Positions 38,196 through 45,436 of a DNA stretch of 59,912 bases are shown here, piece after piece. Each line of letters opens with the position of its first letter. The stretch's first letter is position 1. Made by a program: the position numbers and the translations under genes. Where the stretch lies: positions 1 to 59,912 of the forward strand of contig JAURGE010000003.1 of assembly GCA_030833925.1 (NCBI GenBank). The letters run 5' to 3'. The DNA comes from Alphaproteobacteria bacterium. Lineage in GTDB: Bacteria; Pseudomonadota; Alphaproteobacteria; Bin95. The notes beneath the pieces were generated by a model. The model was not told where the DNA came from and ran no database searches. It saw only the letters and a list, made by a program, of their open reading frames with translations.

Positions 38196-39575
38196 ATGCA
38201 GGGATTGAAAAAGCTAGTACGATCTACTGCTTTTAGGCTGGCCATTTTTTATCTTTTAATTTTTGGTTGTTCATCCGCTGTCTTGCTGGGCTTTGTGTTC
38301 TGGCGTAGCGCGAGCTTCACTGCCGAGCAAATTGATCAAACCATATCTGCGGAAGTACAAGGCCTCCATGAGCGCTATCGTTTGTTGGGCATACCCGGCT
38401 TGACTCAAGTTGTTAATGAGCGGTCCCGGCGACAGGGTCAAAGCCTATATCACCTCATCAATAGGCAAGGTCGCCGCATCGCTGGGAATGTCGATAGCTG
38501 GCCAAAATCAGAGACTAGTAATCAAGGTTGGATGGATTTTAATTACAAACACCAAGTTGGAGACGTAATTGAAACCCGCCGGGCTCGTGGACGTGAGATT
38601 GAAATAGCTGGTGGATATCGATTGCTAGTGGGTCGCGATGTCCAGCAACGAGTTGAATTGGTGGAGCTTATACAATCGGCTTTCTGGTGGGCGGGGTTTG
38701 GCATTCTAGCGCTAGGACTTCTTGGGGGACTGTTTATCGGCAGACAGATGTTGAGGCGCATTGATTCTATGGCGGCAGCAAGCGCCCATATCATGGCGGG
38801 GCATCTTACTCATCGAGTGCCGCAGGATGGATCTGGCGATGAACTAGACCGACTTGCAGTAAGCCTGAATGCAATGTTGGATAGGATTGAGAGTCTGATG
38901 AATGCTGTCAGACAGGTGTCCGACAACATCGCCCATGATCTCCGCACGCCTCTCAATCGTCTCCGTACTCGGGCTGAGGTGACATTGATGGGAGAGCCGG
39001 ATTTGGCCTCCTGTAAAGAGGCGTTAGAAAAAAATCTTGAGGAAGCAGATGCTCTTTTAGGAACTTTTAATGCGCTCCTGGACATTGCCCGATTAGAGGG
39101 GTCTGCCTCGGGTCCAAGAGATCCTGTTAACCTTGGTGAAATCGTGGCCGATGTTGCTGACTTATATGAACCAGTTGCTGAAGATGCTCAAATTAGCTTG
39201 GCGGTAATTCCAGCAGGTAATCCCATAGTTGCGGTAGGTGATAGGAGGCTCCTATCACAGGCGCTGGCCAATTTGGTTGATAATGCAATCAAGTACACAG
39301 AGCCTGGTGGTCGGGTATGGCTCAGTGCAGAGAGGCGTGAGAAACATGCCGTTTTAACTGTCGGCGACACGGGCCCTGGCGTTCCTGAGTCGGATAGAGA
39401 TCGGATATTTGATCGGTTTGTTCGTTTGGATTCCGATCGTGGGAAGCCAGGCAATGGACTGGGTTTATCATTAGTGCGTGCCGTTGCTGTAATGCATAGT
39501 GCCGAACTAAGAGTTGAAGATGGCAATCCAGGCCTAGTTGTCTCGATGGCTCTAACAGCAGTTGAACATAGTTAA
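38196..39575 (+). CDS. HAMP-domain sensor histidine kinase
   Basis: Inner-membrane kinase of 459 residues: first helix at about 12-33, a periplasmic sensor of about 120 residues, second helix at about 157-180, HAMP (about 180-232), the phosphoacceptor His247 in NIAHDLRTPLNR, and a HATPase domain with N-box LVDNAIKYT, DTGPGVP and GNGLGLSLV. It starts 14 bases after the regulator gene. As I recall, related alphaproteobacterial clusters continue into glnE; here an acyl-CoA dehydrogenase on the opposite strand follows instead. Confidence 0.94.
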   Translation: MQGLKKLVRSTAFRLAIFYLLIFGCSSAVLLGFVFWRSASFTAEQIDQTISAEVQGLHERYRLLGIPGLTQVVNERSRRQGQSLYHLINRQGRRIAGNVDSWPKSETSNQGWMDFNYKHQVGDVIETRRARGREIEIAGGYRLLVGRDVQQRVELVELIQSAFWWAGFGILALGLLGGLFIGRQMLRRIDSMAAASAHIMAGHLTHRVPQDGSGDELDRLAVSLNAMLDRIESLMNAVRQVSDNIAHDLRTPLNRLRTRAEVTLMGEPDLASCKEALEKNLEEADALLGTFNALLDIARLEGSASGPRDPVNLGEIVADVADLYEPVAEDAQISLAVIPAGNPIVAVGDRRLLSQALANLVDNAIKYTEPGGRVWLSAERREKHAVLTVGDTGPGVPESDRDRIFDRFVRLDSDRGKPGNGLGLSLVRAVAVMHSAELRVEDGNPGLVVSMALTAVEHS

Positions 39576-39591
39576 AGCCCCAGAGTCATGT

Positions 39592-40794
39592 TCAGAGGCC
39601 AAGCATTCTTTTCGCAATTATGTTGTGCTGAATCTCGTTTGAACCAGCAAAAATCGAATGCTTTCGGTTGTTCAAATACTGAGGAGCGAGGGCATTCGCA
39701 TAATCAGGCCCAATTGCTTCCTCATTCCAGCGGTCATCAATAAGTGCATCTTTGATGTATGGCTGGCCATAATATCCAGCAGCCTCCATTTTCAGCTCCG
39801 ATAGCCTCTGCAGGATCTCCGTTCTACGAATTTTAATCATGGAAGCCTCAAACCCCATCTCACGGTCCGCCGAAACTGCTGCAAGCAGCCGCATCATCTG
39901 AACCTCTAGCGCCATAAGCTCAATTTCGGACTCTGAAACCTTGCGACGAAAACTTTCATCGTCCCATAGTTTTCCGCCTGCTCCATTATCTTGATCACGA
40001 GCGATCTCTTTAAGCTGAGTGAGCAGTTTTTTAACGCCACCTAGCGCTCCACCACCCATACGCTCGTGCCCGAGCAAGTATTTTGCTACCGTCCAGCCCT
40101 CATCAATTTTGCCGATAACATTGGATGTGGGCACCCGGACGTCATCAAAGAAAACTTCATTTACTTCATGTCCGCCCTCGATCGTTATGAGTGGTTTTAC
40201 ACTCACACCAGGCGTCGACATGTCGACAAGAATAAAAGTTATACCCTCTTGCCTTTTGCCTGTATTCGCAGTTCGAACTAAGCAAAATATCCAATCCGCC
40301 ATATGTGCCGATGTTGTCCAAGTTTTTTGTCCATTTAGGACAAAATTATCGCCATCTCTTTCGGCCTTCATTTTAAGAGATGCGAGATCAGACCCTGAGC
40401 CAGGTTCTGAATATCCCTGGCAAAAAATGATTTCACCAGAGGCAATCTTTGGCAGAAAATAATTTTTTTGTTTCTCTGTGCCGTACCGCATCAGTACAGG
40501 GCCGCACATTGTGATGCCGAACATAATTAATCTGGGCGCGCCAGCTAGTGATGCTTCTTCATCGTAAATGTATTTCTGATTTGTCGACCAGCCAGGACCA
40601 CCCCAAGCTTGGGGCCAGTTTGGAGTAATCCAGCCTTTTTGGTGAAGGGCCTTATGCCACGCCATGATTTCTTCACGATTAACATGGTGGCCATTAAGGA
40701 CCTTCTGCGCCACGTTCACGGGAAGATTGGCGGTAAGAAAGTCCCGAACTTCTTGACGGAAGGCCTCATCGTCTTTTGAGAATGACATATCCAT
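39592..40794 (-). CDS. Acyl-CoA dehydrogenase family protein
   Basis: FAD enzyme introducing a double bond next to an acyl-CoA carbonyl. The 400-residue protein has the FAD/substrate motif CQGYSEPGSGSDLASL, NGQKTWTTSAHMADW, and a C-terminal helical domain ending SIFAGSNEIQHNIIAKRMLGL. The last motif fits the branch in which the base lies elsewhere than in short-chain enzymes, often acting on large or steroid-like CoA esters. Two in-frame starts, at 40794 and 40788, differ by two residues. Lone gene on its strand. Confidence 0.92.
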   Translation of the reverse strand: MDMSFSKDDEAFRQEVRDFLTANLPVNVAQKVLNGHHVNREEIMAWHKALHQKGWITPNWPQAWGGPGWSTNQKYIYDEEASLAGAPRLIMFGITMCGPVLMRYGTEKQKNYFLPKIASGEIIFCQGYSEPGSGSDLASLKMKAERDGDNFVLNGQKTWTTSAHMADWIFCLVRTANTGKRQEGITFILVDMSTPGVSVKPLITIEGGHEVNEVFFDDVRVPTSNVIGKIDEGWTVAKYLLGHERMGGGALGGVKKLLTQLKEIARDQDNGAGGKLWDDESFRRKVSESEIELMALEVQMMRLLAAVSADREMGFEASMIKIRRTEILQRLSELKMEAAGYYGQPYIKDALIDDRWNEEAIGPDYANALAPQYLNNRKHSIFAGSNEIQHNIIAKRMLGL

Positions 40795-40904
40795 CGATCA
40801 GAGACCTCTTTTTCAGTTTTCAGCTAAATTTTCTGGCTAATTATCATAGCGTTAGACAATATGTCTGACGATAGTATTCGACAAGTCACAGGACGAGTGC
40901 GTTG

Positions 40905-41525
40905 ATGTCTCAGAAACCGTTTCGCTTATATATGACTCCGACATCTCCTTTTGCTCGGAAGTGCCGCATGGTGGTGCATGAGTGTGGCCTTCAGGAACGC
41001 GTGGAAGAGTTTGATGCTCGAGTGCGCACCGATGAAAATGAGGTTCTCGAAGTCAGTCCTTTGGGCAAGGTTCCCACTTTGACGGGGCCTAATGGGTTAA
41101 CCCTGGTAGACTCATCTTTGATATCCGAATTCCTAGATAAACTCGATGGACCACCAAAACTCCACGGTTTTACCGATCAAGACCGTTGGAATCGCGCTCC
41201 GAAGTGGGCTTTGGCTGAGGGTTTGCTGGAATCTCTTGCATGGCGAACGAGAGAATTTAGACGTCCGGAAAACGAGCGATCACCATCATTTATAAATTAT
41301 GAAGGTAATAGACAGCAGAGAATTTATGATTGGCTGGAGGCCTCTACCCTAAATTATGAATACAGGGATATCTCTGACATTGGACTTGTTATTGCCCTTG
41401 ATTATTCGCTGTATAGGTTTCCGGAAGAGGATTGGCGGCCCCTTAGGCCGCGCCTCTCCAAGTGGTTTGAAGGAGAGGTGGCGCGTCCGGCATTTCAGGC
41501 AACTTTGCTTCCTGCAAAGATCTAA
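40905..41525 (+). CDS. Glutathione S-transferase family protein
   Basis: Soluble enzyme with a thioredoxin-like N-terminal domain (about 5-80: TPTSPFARKCRMV, then LGKVPTLTGPNGLTLVDSSLISEFL) and an all-helical C-terminal domain. The SPFARK segment supplies the likely active-site Ser, as in the YfcF/maleylacetoacetate-isomerase-like groups. The ATG at 40905 is chosen over a TTG three bases before. 206 residues is normal. Substrate unknown. Confidence 0.9.
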   Translation: MSQKPFRLYMTPTSPFARKCRMVVHECGLQERVEEFDARVRTDENEVLEVSPLGKVPTLTGPNGLTLVDSSLISEFLDKLDGPPKLHGFTDQDRWNRAPKWALAEGLLESLAWRTREFRRPENERSPSFINYEGNRQQRIYDWLEASTLNYEYRDISDIGLVIALDYSLYRFPEEDWRPLRPRLSKWFEGEVARPAFQATLLPAKI

Positions 41526-41905
41526 GCATAGTTATTTTTGGTCTGGTGCAGCTTTGACTTTGGCGCGTAGAAAAGATTCTGCTTGCGTGAAAGAAATACT
41601 TACCTATTTTACTGTGCGGTAGTTTCGCTTTTTGAGGTAATTGGTTTCGTATTGCACGGTATTGGTGATGAGCGTAGCTGAAGTTACTTTAGCGACAGTC
41701 AGCAACAAGTTTAGAGATAGTTGCGCTGCCGCAGATATCCCTCATGGACACAGAGCGAACTGTTTTGTGAAAGCCCTTCGGGCCTTCACAATTTGGCGTA
41801 AATGCGCGCTCCCGCCGTGCGCAAAGGGTAGGGTCTCGACCAAGTTTGTTGAGTTTCTTTTAGCCAAGGTTTGAGATTCTTTAATTAGAGAAAGTCGAAA
41901 TACAA
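41526..41905 (+). promoter_or_regulatory. 380-base spacer: likely promoter and long leader of the cold-shock gene
   Basis: No convincing gene lies here. A short plus-strand frame (41641-41874) has no ribosome site or family resemblance. A strong hairpin is visible at 41767-41789: GTGAA-A-GCCC, loop TTC, GGGC-C-TTCAC with one A/C mismatch. More GC-rich sequence follows, including TGCGCGC and GTGCGC. The site before the cold-shock ATG is weak (GAGAAAG). A structured untranslated leader, as in cspA mRNAs, would explain the layout, but the transcription start is unknown. Confidence 0.4.
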
Positions 41906-42583
41906 ATGTCTTTTGAGGATGATGAGCAGGAGCCAACAGCGGTTGATGTAGAGGTTACCGTTAAGTGGTTCAATGGAATTAAGGGTTATGGCTTCGTTAC
42001 TACTCCCGATGGTGATGATGCATTTATACATGTGACCTCGCTTCAAGCGCTCGGTCGGAACAGCATTCCTCCAGAATCACGGGTCAAATGCGACCTTGGA
42101 CCAGGGCGTCGTGGATTGCAGGTTCTGACGGTTAAAGAAATTTTAGAACTTGGCGAAGAACCGCCACCCCGCGCACCTCGTTCGGGTGGCTTTGGTGGTG
42201 ACCGTGGTGACCGCGGCGGATTCCGCGGTGGTGACCGCGGCGGATTCCGCGGTGGTGACCGTGGTGGTTACGGCGGCGGTGACCGTGGTGGTTATGGCGG
42301 CGGTGACCGTGGTGGTTATGGCGGCGGTGACCGTGGTGGTTATGGCGGCGGTGACCGTGATGACCGTGCACCGCTCGAAACCAGACAGGCGACTGTTAAA
42401 TTTTACAACGCAGAACGTGGCTTTGGGTTCGCATCTCCGAGTGACGGTGGCGAAGATATCTATGTCCCAGCTCGCGTTGTAGAAAGAGCCGGTATGGGTG
42501 AATTGCAACCTGAACAGTCAGTTGAAATCGACGTTCGCCCAGGTCCACGTGGCCCGATGGCAGCTCGAATTCGCCATAATTAA
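41906..42583 (+). CDS. Double cold-shock-domain protein with Arg/Gly-rich linker
   Basis: Probable RNA chaperone, 225 residues. The first cold-shock domain (about 15-80) has [12 protein letters not shown] and DAFIHV (RNP1 and RNP2). A linker (about 92-152) is made of GDRGGFRG and GDRGGYGG repeats. The second domain (about 158-224) has [14 protein letters not shown] and a weaker RNP2, DIYVPARV. Two-domain cold-shock proteins are known in alphaproteobacteria, but this long Arg/Gly/Tyr linker resembles RGG-type RNA-binding tails. It ends before two hairpin terminators and begins after a long untranslated stretch. Confidence 0.9.
   Translation: MSFEDDEQEPTAVDVEVTVKWFNGIKGYGFVTTPDGDDAFIHVTSLQALGRNSIPPESRVKCDLGPGRRGLQVLTVKEILELGEEPPPRAPRSGGFGGDRGDRGGFRGGDRGGFRGGDRGGYGGGDRGGYGGGDRGGYGGGDRGGYGGGDRDDRAPLETRQATVKFYNAERGFGFASPSDGGEDIYVPARVVERAGMGELQPEQSVEIDVRPGPRGPMAARIRHN
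42206..42349 (+). repeat. 24-bp tandem repeat, six copies, inside the cold-shock gene
   Basis: Units begin GGTGACCG at 42206, 42230, 42254, 42278, 42302 and 42326, and a partial one begins at 42350. The first two encode GDRGGFRG and the last four GDRGGYGG. The last four differ only by a TAC/TAT change, so they are recent duplications and the copy number may vary among strains without shifting the frame. Confidence 0.95.
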
Positions 42584-42589
42584 GTTTTT

Positions 42590-42609
42590 GGCTGCCTTAG
42601 CAGCCTTTT
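42590..42609 (+). terminator. Terminator hairpin after the cold-shock gene
   Basis: GGCTGC and GCAGCC pair around the loop CTTA and are followed by TTTT. It starts six bases after the cold-shock stop codon. Confidence 0.8.
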
Positions 42610-42620
42610 AACTTGAAATT

Positions 42621-42653
42621 AAAGAGGTCTCGCTATTCTGGCGGGGCCTCTTT
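42621..42653. terminator. Bidirectional terminator between the cold-shock gene and the glcG-like gene
   Basis: A 13-pair stem (AAAGAGGTCTCGC with GCGGGGCCTCTTT, two G-T pairs) encloses TATTCTG. On the plus strand it is followed by CTTTT, on the minus strand by TTTAATTT. It sits between the convergent cold-shock and GlcG-like genes and can stop transcription from both sides. Confidence 0.85.
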
Positions 42654-42656
42654 CTT

Positions 42657-43121
42657 TTACAGCGCAGAAGTTTCCCAGTCCCTGGAAGGCTCGGTTGGCG
42701 ATGATTTAAGTCCCGCAGCACGTGCGCCGACGATTGCACATAATTCATCTTTGTCCGATGTATCGCCGCTTATACCAACGGCACCAATGATGGCGCCATT
42801 TTGGTCCCTGAGTAACACCCCACCAGGGACGGCTATGAAGCGGCCACCCGAAGCAGCCGAGAGGGCTGATTGAAAAGCTGGTCGATCAGCAAGACGATCG
42901 CGAAGCACCCGAGAAGGGACTCCCATTCCCAAGGCCCCCCAAGCTTTACCAATTGCTATATCTGGTCGAAGGATTCCAGATCCATCTTCTCTTTTTAGGG
43001 AAACTAGACAACCGCCTGCATCTAATACCGCCACAGTTAATGGCATAAAGTTATGCTTACGTCCCTCTGCAATGGCACCATCTATAATTTCTTCAGCCTG
43101 TTTAAGGGTAATGCTTGTCAT
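42657..43121 (-). CDS. GlcG/HbpS family (haem-binding-like) protein
   Basis: Small alpha/beta protein of 154 residues in the family that includes HbpS and GlcG. Diagnostic stretches are LTVAVLDAGGCLVSLKRED, PGGVLLRD and GAVGISGDTSDKDE. The role is not established in this family; HbpS binds haem, others sit beside glycolate or diol genes. It begins four bases after the moaE stop, so it is carried on the pgsA-mobB-moaD-moaE transcript and ended by the hairpin at 42621-42653. Confidence 0.88.
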   Translation of the reverse strand: MTSITLKQAEEIIDGAIAEGRKHNFMPLTVAVLDAGGCLVSLKREDGSGILRPDIAIGKAWGALGMGVPSRVLRDRLADRPAFQSALSAASGGRFIAVPGGVLLRDQNGAIIGAVGISGDTSDKDELCAIVGARAAGLKSSPTEPSRDWETSAL

Positions 43122-43124
43122 GAA

Positions 43125-43592
43125 TCAGTGTTGCCCCTCCCAGCGCTCAGCCGCATCATTGTCGCTTAGCCGAGCATTAACCCAGCGTTCGCCAGACACT
43201 GTTTCCTCACGCTTCCAAAAGGGCGCTTGTGTTTTGAGATAATCCATCAGGAAATTGCATGAATCAAACGCTGCTTGCCGATGACTTGAAAGAGTGACAA
43301 CCAATACAATTGGGTCGCCTGGTTCAAAGCGACCGAAACGGTGAACTATCAGACAGTCTATTAGCGGCCAGCGCCCTCTCGCTTCCGTCTCAATTGCCAT
43401 AAGCTGTCGTTCGGTCATTCCAGGATAGTGTTCCAGTGTCATGGCAATAACCGGTTCTGCACCTTCGTCAGGGTTATCTTCTCGGGCTATTCCTATAAAA
43501 CTCGCTACAGCGCCTACGTCTTTTCGTGCCGCCGTCATTATCGAGATTTCTTGCCCTAGGTCGAAAGGCCCTTCCTGCAAGCGAATAGCCAT
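43125..43592 (-). CDS. moaE: Molybdopterin synthase catalytic subunit MoaE
   Basis: Inserts the dithiolene sulfurs into precursor Z with sulfur brought by MoaD. The 155-residue protein shows GAVASFIGIARED, LEHYPGM, HRFGRFEPGDPIVLV, SSHRQAAFDSCNFLMDYLKTQAPFWK, with the conserved Lys pair. The frame reaches 43667, but the ATG at 43592 has GGAGG eight bases upstream and begins just after moaD. Serves the molybdenum hydroxylase encoded nearby. Confidence 0.95.
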   Translation of the reverse strand: MAIRLQEGPFDLGQEISIMTAARKDVGAVASFIGIAREDNPDEGAEPVIAMTLEHYPGMTERQLMAIETEARGRWPLIDCLIVHRFGRFEPGDPIVLVVTLSSHRQAAFDSCNFLMDYLKTQAPFWKREETVSGERWVNARLSDNDAAERWEGQH

Positions 43593-43596
43593 GCTG

Positions 43597-43848
43597 TTAG
43601 CCTCCAGTAACCGGGGGGAAGAAGGCAATTTCTGTAACACCGACGATACTATCTTCTGGTTCTGCAAATATTTGATTGATTGCTATGCGGATAGTACCTC
43701 TATTTGCAAATGCTTCAGCATGACCAGGAGATAGACATACAAGCCAGTCTATGAGTTCTCCTGCTGTATTTACTGAAGTTGGCGGGGTCGCAATTTCCTC
43801 TGCCAGCCCAATTTTTTGGCGAACCCATGCAAAATAAAGGATCTTCAT
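43597..43848 (-). CDS. moaD: Molybdopterin synthase sulfur carrier subunit MoaD
   Basis: Ubiquitin-like carrier of 83 residues, beginning MKILYFAWVRQKIGL and ending PPVTGG. The terminal Gly-Gly is the site of thiocarboxylation that donates sulfur to MoaE. The ATG overlaps the mobB stop as ATGA, and moaE starts four bases after its end. A second MoaD-like gene lies at 45099-45347. Confidence 0.94.
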   Translation of the reverse strand: MKILYFAWVRQKIGLAEEIATPPTSVNTAGELIDWLVCLSPGHAEAFANRGTIRIAINQIFAEPEDSIVGVTEIAFFPPVTGG

Positions 43849-44366
43849 TGCATTAATTTCTCCGAGGTATGCCCCTTAATTCGATCTTGAATGAACTTTG
43901 CTACTGAGTTTGGATCAGATAATGGCAGACGATATGGCGTATCAGCATCTGATATGATGTCATCACTTGCCACGGCTATAATTTTTTTGTCTTCAGGCCA
44001 AAGCGGTTTGCCGCCGTGTGTTTGCCGCCAAACTTCGATCTTATCAATGTCCTCACCCTTATACCCCTCGACCAGTACAACATCCACTGGCGCAAGTTTC
44101 GAGAGAGCCTCGGTTAGCGTCAGTTCGGTTCCATTTTTATTTTCGGAGAGAAGAGCCCAGCGGTGAGGTGATGAAACTAGCACTTGTTGTGCTCCTGCAG
44201 CTCGGTGTCGAAAGCTATCTTTACCTTCCTTATCGATATCGAATTTTTGGTGCGCGTGTTTGATCGTTGCTACATCACACCCATCCTTAACTAGCGCTTC
44301 TACAACGCCCTCTATTAAGGTTGTTTTACCCACGCCACTCCAGCCAATGATACCCATTACGTACAT
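43845..44366 (-). CDS. mobB: Molybdopterin-guanine dinucleotide biosynthesis adaptor MobB
   Basis: GTP-binding protein that assists MobA in attaching GMP (or a relative, CMP) to molybdopterin. Walker A is GWSGVGKTT near the N-terminus; VDVVLVEGYKGE is the second conserved motif. The frame could start at a GTG at 44381, directly after the pgsA stop, or at ATG 44366 or 44357; I use 44366. No MobA or MocA gene is in this window. Confidence 0.9.
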   Translation of the reverse strand: MYVMGIIGWSGVGKTTLIEGVVEALVKDGCDVATIKHAHQKFDIDKEGKDSFRHRAAGAQQVLVSSPHRWALLSENKNGTELTLTEALSKLAPVDVVLVEGYKGEDIDKIEVWRQTHGGKPLWPEDKKIIAVASDDIISDADTPYRLPLSDPNSVAKFIQDRIKGHTSEKLMQ

Positions 44367-44381
44367 GCCACCGATACCCAC

Positions 44382-44927
44382 TTACCTAAGAGTGACAAGG
44401 GCGGTGCGAAGGTAAATAAAGCCTGTCCAAATAGACATGAGTGCAGCGAACCAAAGCAACGCGTAACCGACTTGTGGGGCCCAGGCGCCTGGTAGAGTTC
44501 CGACCAAAAGAATTGTTAGTGCTGCCATCTGAAAAACTGTTTTGGATTTTGCTGCAAAGGACGAAGAAATTCGCGGCATATTCATACCTGCCATGCCTTC
44601 TCGGAGGCCAGAGACTATGATTTCCCGTCCAAGTATTGCTAATGCGGGTGCTAAATTCCATCCAGGAAGAGCCCCTAACCAAAGAAGTACCAAAAGGGTT
44701 ACGCTGACCTGAAACTTGTCAGCAATTGGGTCTAATATTGCTCCAATAACACTTTCCTGCTTGAGTCGGCGGGCTAGGAATCCATCAAGCCAATCTGTTA
44801 GTCCGGCTGCAATAAAAACTGCTGCGGCCGGATAGCTGCCTGCCTGCCCGCCAAAAACTGCAAGGAGGACAATTACTGGAACAGCTGCGATACGCAAGAT
44901 TGTCAGGGTATTTGGCAGATTTGTCAT
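44382..44927 (-). CDS. pgsA: CDP-diacylglycerol-glycerol-3-phosphate 3-phosphatidyltransferase
   Basis: Makes phosphatidylglycerol phosphate, the first step to phosphatidylglycerol and cardiolipin. The 181-residue membrane protein has the CDP-alcohol phosphotransferase signature: TDWLDGFLARR, then GAILDPIADK (all catalytic Asp present). Four to five membrane segments are visible. First gene of the pgsA-mobB-moaD-moaE-glcG run on the minus strand. Upstream of it are 171 bases without a gene. Confidence 0.95.
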   Translation of the reverse strand: MTNLPNTLTILRIAAVPVIVLLAVFGGQAGSYPAAAVFIAAGLTDWLDGFLARRLKQESVIGAILDPIADKFQVSVTLLVLLWLGALPGWNLAPALAILGREIIVSGLREGMAGMNMPRISSSFAAKSKTVFQMAALTILLVGTLPGAWAPQVGYALLWFAALMSIWTGFIYLRTALVTLR

Positions 44928-45098
44928 TTTTATTTATTCCGGTCGAAGGTATTAATGCGGCCCCTAGACTTCCCCAACGCTGATATTAATCAAATTACCC
45001 CGCACTAAAACTTGGCTTATATCCCCTTAAGCTGGCCGATTTTGGTGCGACTTTCGCATTTCTTAGATATGTCTAATGAATCATTAAAAACCATTTTT

Positions 45099-45347
45099 TC
45101 AGCCGCCAGCGATTTTTGGGATAAGACATATTTCGCTATCAGCACCAATTGGCTCCAAGTAGGTGTCCTGGCAGATAACACCATCGATCGCGACAGCCAT
45201 GCTTTCCTCAACCTGATTGCCGAGGCCTGGGTAGAGACGATCTAACTCGCGAATGAGGGCGCGCACATTGGATGCGTCTACCTCGATTTCCGTGACTGTT
45301 CCCATGTAAGGCCTACACATCTGACTTGCGATAGTGACACGGGCCAT
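45099..45347 (-). CDS. MoaD/ThiS-like small sulfur-carrier protein
   Basis: 82 residues with a beta-grasp pattern and the C-terminal ICLIPKIAGG, whose Gly-Gly is the hallmark of thiocarboxylated carriers. It differs from the MoaD at 43597. The frame extends to 45383, but the ATG at 45347 has GGGGTG upstream. It lies downstream of the molybdenum hydroxylase genes, past the terminator, on the same strand. Possible roles are a second molybdopterin synthase small subunit, or sulfur delivery to an unknown acceptor; no activating enzyme is adjacent. Confidence 0.75.
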   Translation of the reverse strand: MARVTIASQMCRPYMGTVTEIEVDASNVRALIRELDRLYPGLGNQVEESMAVAIDGVICQDTYLEPIGADSEICLIPKIAGG

Positions 45348-45365
45348 CGTTAGGCACCCCCTATC

Positions 45366-45406
45366 TAAAAAATAAGGTGGCAATGCCAGATAAGCATCGC
45401 CACCTT
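45366..45406 (-). terminator. Terminator after the molybdenum hydroxylase operon
   Basis: AAGGTGGC(A)ATGC and GCAT(C)GCCACCTT pair over 12 bases with one A/C mismatch, loop CAGATAA. Read on the minus strand the stem is followed by TATTTTTTAG. It lies 30 bases after the stop of the large subunit. Confidence 0.8.
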
Positions 45407-45436
45407 TTCAAACGTTATACATTGTAAGGGTTTTAA

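Noticed and set aside
41641-41874. 77-codon plus-strand frame in the cold-shock leader
   Set aside because: No ribosome site, no family resemblance, overlaps the hairpin region. More likely untranslated leader.
42206-42349. CRISPR-like array
   Set aside because: Units are directly adjacent with no unique spacers and encode in-frame amino-acid repeats.
42132-42508. Long repetitive open frames in other phases of the cold-shock gene (His- or Thr/Val-rich)
   Set aside because: They come from the 24-bp repeat being read in the wrong frame or strand; only the frame with two cold-shock domains is coherent.
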